Source: Thiothrix subterranea
Lineage (GTDB): Bacteria; Pseudomonadota; Gammaproteobacteria; Thiotrichales; Thiotrichaceae
Length of the DNA: 64,000 bases
Assembly (NCBI RefSeq): GCF_016772315.1
Contig: NZ_CP053482.1
Location: 2,847,501-2,911,500 of the forward strand
Direction of reading: 5' to 3'
In this document: in pieces, positions 56,466 to 64,000 of the stretch
How the letters are laid out: the number at the start of each line of letters is the position of its first letter
How positions within the stretch are numbered: the first letter of the stretch is position 1
The notes under the pieces: generated by a model
The model's input: the letters and a program-made list of their open reading frames with translations, nothing else
Databases searched by the model: none
What the model was told of the DNA's origin: nothing
Translations under genes and position numbers: made by a program

Positions 56466-58496
56466 CTATAGCTTCGACATCCAATGCTCGTGGAATCGTG
56501 CTTCCGGCAATTGCCACACTTGCGTATGCAATTGCATGAGCATGTCGTCGTCTTCCAGAATAATCAGGCGTTCACTGTTGGAAATTGCGCCGGGGCCTTG
56601 TTCTAGCAAGCGTTTGACCTGTTCTTCACGTTGCTGGCGCGTGCCTTCGGGGACGTGCTGGCGGTGCGGGATGTAGGTCATGTGTTGCCGGAAAGCGAGC
56701 GGATCGACCACCACGCGGATAAACAAATCGCGGGTGGAGATACACGGGTTCGCCAACATTTCAGCGTAATTTTTCTCAAAAGCTTGCAAGATATAGTCGG
56801 GCGCAACTTCATCCGGGGTGCGGAATAGGTTGGTTTGCAAGCTGGTCTGGACGCTGGTCAACATGCCCAATGGCACTGAAAGTACTAAGCCTGCGATAAC
56901 CGGCGACATCCACAGAAAGGTCATGGGGTTGAATATCAGCAGCAAAATTGCCCACGCCACCCCAATTTGGCTGACCCAGCCGTATTCTTGCCAAGCATCT
57001 GCCCACGTCAAGCCGCCGCCAGTGCGTTGTTGCGTGCCCCACACAGCACGTTTGCCTTGCAGGATTTGCACCACGAATTTGCTGTAATACATCATGCGCA
57101 CGGGGGCGGTAAGCATGGAAAGCAGGGTTTCTGTGGCGACACTGGCGCTCAGCCCGCTGACGCCGCCAAACAAATGCGCCGTGCCTTTGCGTACTGTTTC
57201 CGCTAAGCCGAAGGTTTTGTAGAAAAATAGCAAAATGAGAGTCAGCACCAACAACGCGCTATTGCCTGCGGTTAACGGAATTAAGGTGAGCTTGGGATAA
57301 AATACTGCAATTGCGGTTAATATGCCCAGCCAACCCAGCCAAATCAGGGAGCTGACGTAAGACATAATGCCGCCCAACAACAGGAAGCGGTGGAGGTGCG
57401 GAATGCCATGCGCCCAAATAATTAGCCAGTGTTGCAGGTTGCCCTGACACCAGCGGCGGTCACGTTTGAGGGCATCGGTCATGGTCGGTGGGGGGCGCTC
57501 GAAGCTGCCTTCCATGTCGTAAGCCAGCCACGTTTCCCAGCCTGCACGGTTGAGCAATGCCGCTTCCACAAAGTCGTGGCTGAGGATTTCGCCGCCTAAA
57601 GTGCTGCCTTCTTTGAGTTTGGGCAAGTGGCAATGCCCCATAAAGGCTTGGGTGCGAATGATGACATTGTGCCCCCAGTATTGGCTTTCACCCAGCCACC
57701 ACCAATGCAAACCCGCAAAAAATATCGGCCCGTATAAGCGATTAACGAACTGTTGCCCGCGAGCGTACAGCGTATCCAAACCGATGGTGTAGAGCGGGGT
57801 TTGGATTAGACCAACCCGTTCATTGCGTTCCATCGCATCGACCAGACGCACTAAAGCATCGCCGGTCATGAGGCTGTCAGCATCCAGCACCACCATGTAG
57901 GGATGACGTTTACCCCAGCGGCGGCAGAAATCCATCACATTGCCGCTTTTCTTTTTGGTACGGTGTTTACGGCGGCGGTAGTGGATGCGTTCGGATGAAC
58001 CCACAGTGCGGCACAATGCCGACCATGCGGCTTCTTCGCGTAACCAATTGCTGGCATCGTCGGAATCCGAGAGGATGTAGAACTCGAACTGGTGTAACTG
58101 CCCGGTTTTTTCCAGTGATTGGTAAATGCTTTGCAGCCCGGCGTAAACGTAGGCGATGTCTTCGTTATAAATCGGCAGCAAAATCGCGGTGGTATCGCGG
58201 GTTTGCAATTGCGGCAAGGGCGAAGTGGGCGCACTCGCAATGCGGTTTTGCCCGCCGAAATTCAGTACCCACAGCCCGACCACAGCGGTCATAAAGCCTA
58301 AGGCTAACCACAAAAACAGTATCGCAAACGGAATCAACACCAAGGCTTGCCACACAATAGGCAGCTCCGCAGGCAGGTTAGCGCCCAGCCAAAAGGTGGC
58401 GAGTCCGGTCAAGAAGGCAATTGTCGCAAAAAATACCAATCGCCGCCGTCTGGCGGTCGCTTGCCAAGGTATTTGTTCGTCGTGTGCTTGGCTCAT
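56466..58496 (-). CDS. opgH: Glucans biosynthesis glucosyltransferase OpgH (MdoH)
   Basis: 676 residues. Inner-membrane family 2 transferase that builds the beta-1,2 glucan backbone of osmoregulated periplasmic glucans. Acidic sites in LPIYNEDIAYVYAGL region and VVLDADSLMTGD, then LSHDFVEAALLNRAGWE and the RRWCQGN (Q/R-x-x-R-W) motif near 350; about eight membrane helices. Shorter than E. coli MdoH (about 850) mainly at the N-terminus. The ATG overlaps the stop of a small upstream gene by 4 nt. Runs leftward after opgG. Confidence 0.92.
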   Translation of the reverse strand: MSQAHDEQIPWQATARRRRLVFFATIAFLTGLATFWLGANLPAELPIVWQALVLIPFAILFLWLALGFMTAVVGLWVLNFGGQNRIASAPTSPLPQLQTRDTTAILLPIYNEDIAYVYAGLQSIYQSLEKTGQLHQFEFYILSDSDDASNWLREEAAWSALCRTVGSSERIHYRRRKHRTKKKSGNVMDFCRRWGKRHPYMVVLDADSLMTGDALVRLVDAMERNERVGLIQTPLYTIGLDTLYARGQQFVNRLYGPIFFAGLHWWWLGESQYWGHNVIIRTQAFMGHCHLPKLKEGSTLGGEILSHDFVEAALLNRAGWETWLAYDMEGSFERPPPTMTDALKRDRRWCQGNLQHWLIIWAHGIPHLHRFLLLGGIMSYVSSLIWLGWLGILTAIAVFYPKLTLIPLTAGNSALLVLTLILLFFYKTFGLAETVRKGTAHLFGGVSGLSASVATETLLSMLTAPVRMMYYSKFVVQILQGKRAVWGTQQRTGGGLTWADAWQEYGWVSQIGVAWAILLLIFNPMTFLWMSPVIAGLVLSVPLGMLTSVQTSLQTNLFRTPDEVAPDYILQAFEKNYAEMLANPCISTRDLFIRVVVDPLAFRQHMTYIPHRQHVPEGTRQQREEQVKRLLEQGPGAISNSERLIILEDDDMLMQLHTQVWQLPEARFHEHWMSKL

Positions 58497-58864
58497 TTAA
58501 GCAGTAAACGTGAGCGTGGGCGTGACGATGGCAATAATGTAATCGCTTGCAAAGGCGCGATCCGAATACTGCTGCGCTCAAACAACGGCCCAGTGGGGGT
58601 GCGGTTGTCGCTGTTTTTGGCTTGCAGCAGCGCCAGCTCTTCCTGAGCGGTGCTGATGAACAGTTGAATCAGTTCTTGCTCGGAAAATAATCCCGCCCGC
58701 GCCAATTTTTGAGTGATTTGCGCTAACAGGCGTTCACGTTCTGAGTCCAATAAGCGGTGCAGTTTTAGGTAGTCATTGGCGCGTTTTTGGGCGATTAACC
58801 AGGCATTGCTAGGAGCATTCGTCTCGGTTTTTGCTGCGTCAGTTTGTGCTAGTTGTTCAGTCAT
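58493..58864 (-). CDS. Small hypothetical protein between opgG and opgH
   Basis: 123 residues, mostly helical and charged (ANDYLKLHRLLDSERERLLAQ in parts: LHRLLDSERERLL), with a basic C-terminus (SSRPRSRLLLK). No signal peptide or membrane helix. Not recognised. Coupled to opgH by a 4-nt overlap and 67 nt after opgG, so probably cotranscribed with them; a regulatory or assembly role in glucan synthesis is only inferred from position. Confidence 0.7.
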   Translation of the reverse strand: MTEQLAQTDAAKTETNAPSNAWLIAQKRANDYLKLHRLLDSERERLLAQITQKLARAGLFSEQELIQLFISTAQEELALLQAKNSDNRTPTGPLFERSSIRIAPLQAITLLPSSRPRSRLLLK

Positions 58865-58931
58865 TTGTTTGTCAATCCGCTCAAGGGTTGTTAACAGTAT
58901 TACAGTTGTTATTGTTTATTGAGACTGCTGG

Positions 58932-60458
58932 TCAGGGTGCGAGGCACAGTGACTCAGGAATAGGGTAAGACCACGTTTCGCTCACAGGGTTGCTGCCGTC
59001 CGTCAGGCGGATGGTAGCGGTCATGGGTTTGTCACACGTTTCCGGGAATACCGCCGCAATGACCCGCCAGCCTTTTACGTAAGGGTTCTCTTGGATGACC
59101 GCTGGTTTGGTTTGGCCTGCGCCATTGAATACTAACTCTACTTGCGGCATTTTATCCAGTTTCGGTACATCATTGAAATCGACAATAAAACGAATACGGC
59201 CTTTGTGACCGGGCAAGCCATCCACGGCTTTATTGGTTGCGCGTGTTGCCACGACTTTACCTAAAGTATGCGCGGGTGGTTCATCCGAACGCCAAGACAT
59301 ACGGTAGTGCAGGTGGCGGAAAGCGTTGCCTGCATCACTTTTCCAGTATGCCACGATGTTATCCACGATGTCGGATTCGGTGTGTAAACGTAAAAGTTGC
59401 ACGCTGCCTTTGCCCCAATCTTCCAGCGGTTCTATCCAGACGCTGGGGCGGGCGTGATACCAGGCTTCCAGATCCTGATAATTGTTGAAGTCGCGATCAC
59501 GTTGCAACAAGCCAAACCCGCTGAGTTTTTCGATAGGCGTGGATTGGAAGTTGAAATAAGGCACTTCCCACAGCGGTTGCCACACCCATTCGTCGCCTTT
59601 CTGAATCATGAGGCCGTCAGAATCGTGCACTTCAGGGCGGTAATCGCCGTAATGTTGCTGGGAATTTTCACCGTGGAAGAACATGCTGGTCAGCGGCGCA
59701 ATGCCGATTTCTGTCATGTCTTGGCGTGGGTAAAGCTGGGTTTCGACTTCCATCTCAGTGCTGTTGCCGGGGGTCAGCACAAAACGGGTCGCACCCGTGG
59801 TCGAGGGCGAATCGAGCAGGGCGCAAAATACCAAGGTGTCGGCATCTTTCGCCGGTTTTTCCAGCCAGAATTTGGTGTAGTCGGGAAATTCTTCTTTGCC
59901 TTCCAGCGAGGTGTTGATGGCAAGACCGCGCGCGGACAGGCCGTATTTTTGATCCAGCCCCAGTGCACGGAAGTAACTTGCCCCTTGGAACACCAGCGCT
60001 TCGGTGTAACTGGAATGTTTGCCGCCGAGTTTGGCGAGGATGCGAAAGCCGGTAAACCCCATATTGGGTTCATCGTTTTCGAGGTTTAAGCCTTTGACTT
60101 CGGTGTAGTCATAGTATTTGCGCGAAAATTTGATGGGGGTCGCTGCGCCGTCTTCCCAGGCAAACAGTTCGATGGGGTGAATGTAGTGCATACCCGGATG
60201 CATAAATTCGAGTTGAAACGGTAGCTTTTCGTCGCGCCAAAAGGTTTGGTTGCCTTTGAACTTGATGTGCTGATAGTGGTCATAGGTGATCCGCCCCGTA
60301 TCCACTTTCATCATGGGCGTTTTGCTGAATGGTTGGCTGGAAAGTTGTTCCGCCACCTGTTTGACGTGTGCAAAACAGCCGTCAGCGGCGTAAGCGTTAA
60401 CGCTATTCAGGGTTAGCAGTACAAACGATAAGAGCCAAATAGGCAGGTTAGATTTCAT
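58932..60458 (-). CDS. opgG: Periplasmic glucan biosynthesis protein OpgG (MdoG)
   Basis: About 508 residues, as in E. coli, starting at the ATG at 60458 where a signal peptide begins (MKSNLPIWLLSFVLLTLNS, cleavage after NAYA); an upstream in-frame start at 60515 adds an unlikely leader. Beta-sandwich OpgG family with YDHYQHIKFKG, FRALGLDQKYGLSARGLAI (in parts FRALGLDQKYG) and WVWQPLWEVPYFN. Acts in the periplasm on the branching or trimming of the glucan backbone. Upstream of the small gene and opgH; divergent from opgC. Confidence 0.93.
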   Translation of the reverse strand: MKSNLPIWLLSFVLLTLNSVNAYAADGCFAHVKQVAEQLSSQPFSKTPMMKVDTGRITYDHYQHIKFKGNQTFWRDEKLPFQLEFMHPGMHYIHPIELFAWEDGAATPIKFSRKYYDYTEVKGLNLENDEPNMGFTGFRILAKLGGKHSSYTEALVFQGASYFRALGLDQKYGLSARGLAINTSLEGKEEFPDYTKFWLEKPAKDADTLVFCALLDSPSTTGATRFVLTPGNSTEMEVETQLYPRQDMTEIGIAPLTSMFFHGENSQQHYGDYRPEVHDSDGLMIQKGDEWVWQPLWEVPYFNFQSTPIEKLSGFGLLQRDRDFNNYQDLEAWYHARPSVWIEPLEDWGKGSVQLLRLHTESDIVDNIVAYWKSDAGNAFRHLHYRMSWRSDEPPAHTLGKVVATRATNKAVDGLPGHKGRIRFIVDFNDVPKLDKMPQVELVFNGAGQTKPAVIQENPYVKGWRVIAAVFPETCDKPMTATIRLTDGSNPVSETWSYPIPESLCLAP

Positions 60459-60648
60459 AATGGTGGGGATACCGAAGAAGGCTATATTGCTCAGTAGGTT
60501 GCCAAGATTGACCAAGCGACTTGGATGGGAAATAGTAGAGCAGAATTTAAGTGACGTCTAGCGGTATATGATTGGCAGAATCCGTGCTTGATCGTATAGT
60601 TGCGCCCCGTAGCCCAAACAATGCCGCAAGGCAAGGAATTCGTCGTCG

Positions 60649-61830
60649 ATGAAGCGTGATATTTCGCTGGATATACTCAGAGGCTTGATGTTGATCATTA
60701 TGGCTGCTGACCATTTTGGTGAGCCGATTTTCCAGCACTTGTATGAGTTTGCTGGGTATGTCAGTGCGGCGGAAGGCTTTGTCTTTCTCTCCGGCATGTT
60801 GGTGGCGTTGGTGTACAGCCGTTATCACGTTGCGGGCGGCTTGGTGTTGGAACAACGGGTTTGGCAGCGGGCGGCAGTGATTTACCAGTACCATCTGATG
60901 GTGGTGCTAGGGGTATTTGTGTTCACGGTGGCAACGCAATGGTCGGGCGCGTATTGGACGAGCTTTGCCAATGAGATGCAGGCAGAACCGGCACGCGGTT
61001 TGTTATCGGCGCTGTTACTGGTGTATCAGCCACCGATGCTGGATGTGTTGCCGCTGTATGTGGTGTTGATGTTGGCAGCACCGTTCGGGTTGCGCTTGAT
61101 GTTGCAATACCAAGCCATTGGGGTGGGGATGGTGTTGCTGGGCAGCGGCAGTTTTTGGCTGGCAGCGCAATATGGCTGGGGGCATGATGTGTTGGGGTTA
61201 TTGCCGCACGGTTTGTTGTTGCGGGGCGGTGCGTTTGATTTCATGGCTTGGCAATTTATTTTTGTGCTGGGCATGGTGTTGGGGGTCTTGCGTTTTAACA
61301 GCAAGGACGAGTTACCGCGTGTGAACGGCTGGTTGTGGTCGGTCAGTTTGGTGGTGATTGTGGCCTTGTATCTGCAACGGCATGGCTATGTTCAGCGTGA
61401 TTTGTCGCCTGTGACAGCGTGGTTGCAGGAATACCGCCACATTGCACGGGATAATTTGGCGTGGTTACGGTTGACGAATTTCTTGGCGTTTGTGTACGTG
61501 ATTGCGGGGGTGATTGTGTTACACCGGCGCTATAACGTGTTGAAGCTGTTGGCTTTACCAGCGCGTTGGCTAGGATTTTTAGGGCAGCATTCTTTGCAAG
61601 TGTTCGCTTATCATCTGGTGGTGTTGTATTGCTACATTCCGTTTCGCTGGGGTGAATGGGCGTTTACGGATGAGCAGAAATGGTTTGTGTTGGTGGCGTT
61701 TTTGGCCAGTTTGAGCTTGCCTGCGCTGTGGCATAAAGCCTATTTGCAGCGCAAGAAGCAAGCTGCACAACAGGCTCAGAATTTGAAGCCTTTGTGCAAG
61801 GCTACAATGCCACCGGTCATGTTGGTGTAG
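60649..61830 (+). CDS. opgC: OpgC-family acyltransferase-like membrane protein
   Basis: 393 residues, about ten membrane helices. Starts [21 protein letters not shown], the OpgC signature, with the AEGFVFLSG motif near 42-50. OpgC adds succinyl groups to periplasmic glucans in several proteobacteria; the divergent position next to opgG supports this. The last 55 nt run over the 3' end of the convergent ubiE gene, so the C-terminal 17 residues (after about QNLKPL) are encoded antisense to ubiE. Confidence 0.87.
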   Translation: MKRDISLDILRGLMLIIMAADHFGEPIFQHLYEFAGYVSAAEGFVFLSGMLVALVYSRYHVAGGLVLEQRVWQRAAVIYQYHLMVVLGVFVFTVATQWSGAYWTSFANEMQAEPARGLLSALLLVYQPPMLDVLPLYVVLMLAAPFGLRLMLQYQAIGVGMVLLGSGSFWLAAQYGWGHDVLGLLPHGLLLRGGAFDFMAWQFIFVLGMVLGVLRFNSKDELPRVNGWLWSVSLVVIVALYLQRHGYVQRDLSPVTAWLQEYRHIARDNLAWLRLTNFLAFVYVIAGVIVLHRRYNVLKLLALPARWLGFLGQHSLQVFAYHLVVLYCYIPFRWGEWAFTDEQKWFVLVAFLASLSLPALWHKAYLQRKKQAAQQAQNLKPLCKATMPPVMLV

Positions 61831-62528
61831 GTGGTGCGTTCAAAGCCTGCCGCGTCCATCATGGCTTTGAGCGTGGCTTGATCGGGGTGCATACGGATGG
61901 ATTCCGCGAGATAACGGTAGCTTTCGGCATCATTCGCAATCAATTTGCCCATCATCGGCAGGAATTTGAACGAATACTGGTCGTAGATCGGCGCTAAACC
62001 GGGGACGGATGGCTTGGAAAATTCCAGCACCAACAAGCGTCCGCCCGGTTTCAATACGCGATACATGGAGCGCAACGCTTTATCCTTATCCGTCACATTC
62101 CGCAGCCCGAAGGCGATGGTAATAATGTCGAAATGGTTGTCAGCAAACGGCAAGCACTCGGCATTGGCTTGCACATAGTGCACATTGCCGCCAATTCCCA
62201 TGTCAGTTAAGCGTTCCCGCCCGTTTTCCAGCATCGACGCATTGATGTCGGAAAGAATCACTTCGCCATCATCGCCCACTATCCGCGCAAACTTCGAAGC
62301 TAAGTCACCGGTGCCGCCTGCCAAGTCCAATACGCGGTTGCCGCGTTTCGCCCCTGCCGCATCAATCGTGAAGCGTTTCCACAAGCGATGCACGCCAAAT
62401 GACATTACGTCGTTCATTACGTCGTACTTGTCGGCTACTGAATGAAATACTCCGGCAACCCGACTAGCTTTCTCGGTAACGGGTACTTGTTGAAAACCGA
62501 AATGGGTGGTTTGTTCCTGTTCTGCCAT
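61776..62528 (-). CDS. ubiE: Ubiquinone/menaquinone C-methyltransferase UbiE
   Basis: 250 residues from the ATG at 62528 ([16 protein letters not shown]), the family-like start; an in-frame ATG at 62552 adds eight residues. SAM site [15 protein letters not shown] near 68, [18 protein letters not shown]-type motif ([12 protein letters not shown]) near 140, and LEFSKP near 175. C-methylates the quinone ring in ubiquinone or menaquinone synthesis. Its 3' end overlaps opgC by 55 nt. Confidence 0.95.
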   Translation of the reverse strand: MAEQEQTTHFGFQQVPVTEKASRVAGVFHSVADKYDVMNDVMSFGVHRLWKRFTIDAAGAKRGNRVLDLAGGTGDLASKFARIVGDDGEVILSDINASMLENGRERLTDMGIGGNVHYVQANAECLPFADNHFDIITIAFGLRNVTDKDKALRSMYRVLKPGGRLLVLEFSKPSVPGLAPIYDQYSFKFLPMMGKLIANDAESYRYLAESIRMHPDQATLKAMMDAAGFERTTYTNMTGGIVALHKGFKF

Positions 62529-62612
62529 GCGACATGTTTCCGTGTGGTTCAAGGTGACTCAATTATTTGAACATTGTAACAGGCAAACGTTATTTCTACA
62601 TGGAGTCTGATG

Positions 62613-63008
62613 ATGAAAAAGTTAATAGCAGGTTTGGGCTTGACGGTATTAGCCGTGCCGTCCGCACAAGCGTGGTCAATGGATGATTCACGCACCGTGC
62701 ATGCCAATAAAAGCCAGCCGATAGTGCGGGTCGTCAAGCATTATCAAACCGCCACCTTATCGTGTGAGCAATGCCAAGTAAGCCAAGGACGAACGCAACG
62801 GCATTCACACCAAGCAACCGGCTGGCAGCGTTCGGCACGGGTAACACCGCAGCGGATGCAACGCCCGCATCAGGCAGCGCATGTGCCGATACGCCCGGTG
62901 CAAATGCACGCCTATTACGTGCCGCAACGCCATCACGCCGCCAAACAGCCGCTGCGTGTTCACCGGATTGTGGGGCAAGCGCAACCGATGTGCCGTTATA
63001 TTCGTTAG
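62613..63008 (+). CDS. Small secreted His/Gln-rich protein, function unknown
   Basis: 131 residues from the second ATG of an ATGATG pair (GGAG lies 7 nt upstream of it). Signal peptide about 1-20 (KKLIAGLGLTVLAVPSAQA). Mature part rich in His, Gln, Arg and Pro with three Cys (CEQCQ near 50, C near 128). No family recognised; metal binding or a periplasmic basic protein are possibilities. Convergent with pilD, 4 nt apart. Confidence 0.65.
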   Translation: MKKLIAGLGLTVLAVPSAQAWSMDDSRTVHANKSQPIVRVVKHYQTATLSCEQCQVSQGRTQRHSHQATGWQRSARVTPQRMQRPHQAAHVPIRPVQMHAYYVPQRHHAAKQPLRVHRIVGQAQPMCRYIR

Positions 63009-63012
63009 TGGT

Positions 63013-63888
63013 TTAGAAGGGGATGAAAATCCGGCTCATCCAGGTCAAAATTGCCTCGCGCCATACGATTGCCACAAAGCCTGCCATTGCCAGCCACGGG
63101 CCAAATGGCATGGGCAGGCTTTCGCGTTTGCCTTTTGCCAGCATCCACAAAATGCCAAACACCGCCCCAAACGCGGATGACGCAAAAATCACAAACGGTA
63201 GAATTTGCCAGCCACCCCATGCGCCGAGTGCTGCCAGCAATTTGAAATCGCCATGCCCCATGCCTTCCTTGCCCGTCAACAGTCGGAACAGGTGAAACAC
63301 TGACCACAACGCCAAATAACCAAAAGCTGCGCCCACGACCGCATCCGGCAAATTCACCAATGTGCCACTGATATTGAGCAGCAAACCCGCCCACAGCAGC
63401 GGATACGTCAGAATGTCAGGCAGCAGCATGGTTTGCGCGTCAATCATAAACAGCGCGACCAAGACCCAAGTAAAGCCGAGCAACGCCACCAGTTCAACGC
63501 CATAACCGACGCGCCAAGCGACCAACATGGACAGCAATGCCGTTGCCAATTCCACCAACGGGTATTGGCTGGAAATCGGCGTCTTGCAACCGGCACATTT
63601 GCCGCGCAGAAATACGTAGCTGATCACGGGAATGTTTTCCAGTGCCGTGATTTTGTGACCACAGGTCGGGCATTGTGAGCGTGGCACGACCAGATTGAAA
63701 TCGCCGGTATCCAGCTTATCGGGCGGCTGATCCAGCCATTCGTGACAATCCTGTTTCCACTGGCGTTCCAGCATGATGGGCAGGCGGTAGATCACCACGT
63801 TCAGAAAACTGCCCACCAATAGCGAAAATAGCCCCACGACGCTTATCAGCCAAACAGGGCTGGTTTTGAGTAAAAAAATCAGTTCCAT
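63013..63888 (-). CDS. pilD: Type IV prepilin peptidase / N-methyltransferase PilD
   Basis: 291 residues. Cleaves and N-methylates type IV prepilins at the inner membrane. Zinc-binding CPTCGHK and CAGCKTPIS pairs near 70-105 in the first cytoplasmic loop, catalytic aspartates in FMIDAQTMLLPD and in GMGHGDFKLLAA (GxGD), and about seven membrane helices. The N-terminal methyltransferase region QCPTCGHKITALENIPVISY (in parts) is complete, so it should be bifunctional. 14 nt after the pilC stop. Confidence 0.94.
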   Translation of the reverse strand: MELIFLLKTSPVWLISVVGLFSLLVGSFLNVVIYRLPIMLERQWKQDCHEWLDQPPDKLDTGDFNLVVPRSQCPTCGHKITALENIPVISYVFLRGKCAGCKTPISSQYPLVELATALLSMLVAWRVGYGVELVALLGFTWVLVALFMIDAQTMLLPDILTYPLLWAGLLLNISGTLVNLPDAVVGAAFGYLALWSVFHLFRLLTGKEGMGHGDFKLLAALGAWGGWQILPFVIFASSAFGAVFGILWMLAKGKRESLPMPFGPWLAMAGFVAIVWREAILTWMSRIFIPF

Positions 63889-63902
63889 GCGAGTATGCGT
63901 TC

Positions 63903-64000
63903 CTAAACAACAGCCCCAAGTTTAAAGATGGGCAAGTACATGGCGATGACCAAACTGCCCACAATACCGCCCAATACCGCCATGATCAGCGGTTCAATTT
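63903..64000 (-). CDS. pilC: Type IV pilus inner-membrane platform protein PilC, C-terminal end
   Basis: Only the last 32 codons are in the window: EPLIMAVLGGIVGSLVIAMY followed by LPIFKLGAVV and a TAG stop. This is the conserved C-terminal membrane helix of PilC/GspF proteins. The gene continues beyond 64000 and precedes pilD on the same strand, the usual pilB-pilC-pilD order. Confidence 0.9.
   Translation of the reverse strand, partial: IEPLIMAVLGGIVGSLVIAMYLPIFKLGAVV

Noticed and set aside
63716-63964. Open frame overlapping the pilD start and pilC end
   Set aside because: It is out of frame with both pilD and the PilC C-terminal helix, which explain the region fully.

Overview
The window is a chromosomal segment of a gammaproteobacterium. 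The gamma-type markers are LptF/LptG, UbiJ, UbiB, UbiE, DUF2058, the OpgG/OpgH/OpgC glucan genes, MsrP/MsrQ and a type IV pilus PilD/PilC pair. A CbbQ/CbbO-type pair, a beta-carbonic anhydrase and many dispersed palindromes fit a sulfur-oxidising Thiothrix-like bacterium (order Thiotrichales). The genus is an inference from gene content; no search was run.

Layout. 1-2632: 3' three quarters of a 23S rRNA gene, the 5S rRNA and a terminator. 2653-11223: an envelope cluster. One leftward run goes GT2, ArnT-like transferase, PAP2, LptF, LptG; a divergent rightward run goes flippase-like protein, second GT39/ArnT-like transferase, second PAP2. 11220-19943: one tightly packed leftward run of Uma2 nuclease, a single-chain restriction-methylation-specificity enzyme, two AlbA_2/Schlafen-type proteins, HemW and a CPXCG protein; the first four look like a defence island joined to a housekeeping gene. 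20059-23101: CrcB, RecQ and a UPF0175/DUF3368 toxin-antitoxin pair. 23112-27488: a 1458-residue TIR-CHAT-STAND-TPR protein. 27612-31185: RsmA, a thrombospondin-type-3/OmpA protein and a small membrane protein. 31498-34779: a large surface protein with an OmpA domain and six cadherin-like repeats. 34837-39778: UbiB, a DUF4143 ATPase, DUF2058, an RRM protein, a cold-shock protein and a cytochrome b561.

39868-43534 is a three-level nest of insertion sequences: an ISAs1-family element (9-bp target duplication) holds an IS630-family element (TA duplication), which holds an IS3-family element. Removing the IS630 copy restores an exact 381-codon ISAs1 transposase frame. 43629-47535: carbonic anhydrase, UbiJ, MsrP-MsrQ and an HD-GYP protein. 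47528-50045: a leftward operon of coiled-coil protein, OmpA-type membrane protein, Ras-like GTPase and HD-GYP protein, divergent from CbbQ-CbbO (50228-53245). 53732-55141: an AT-rich orphan gene and a probable gene remnant. 55142-62528: a second DUF4143 ATPase, osmoregulated periplasmic glucan genes opgH/opgG/opgC and ubiE. 62613-64000: a small secreted protein, PilD and the last codons of PilC.

The best candidates for under-described biology are the TIR-CHAT-STAND-TPR protein, the defence run translationally coupled to hemW, and the coiled-coil/OmpA/GTPase/HD-GYP operon. Dispersed palindromic repeats occur between genes and, in three cases, in frame inside coding regions.
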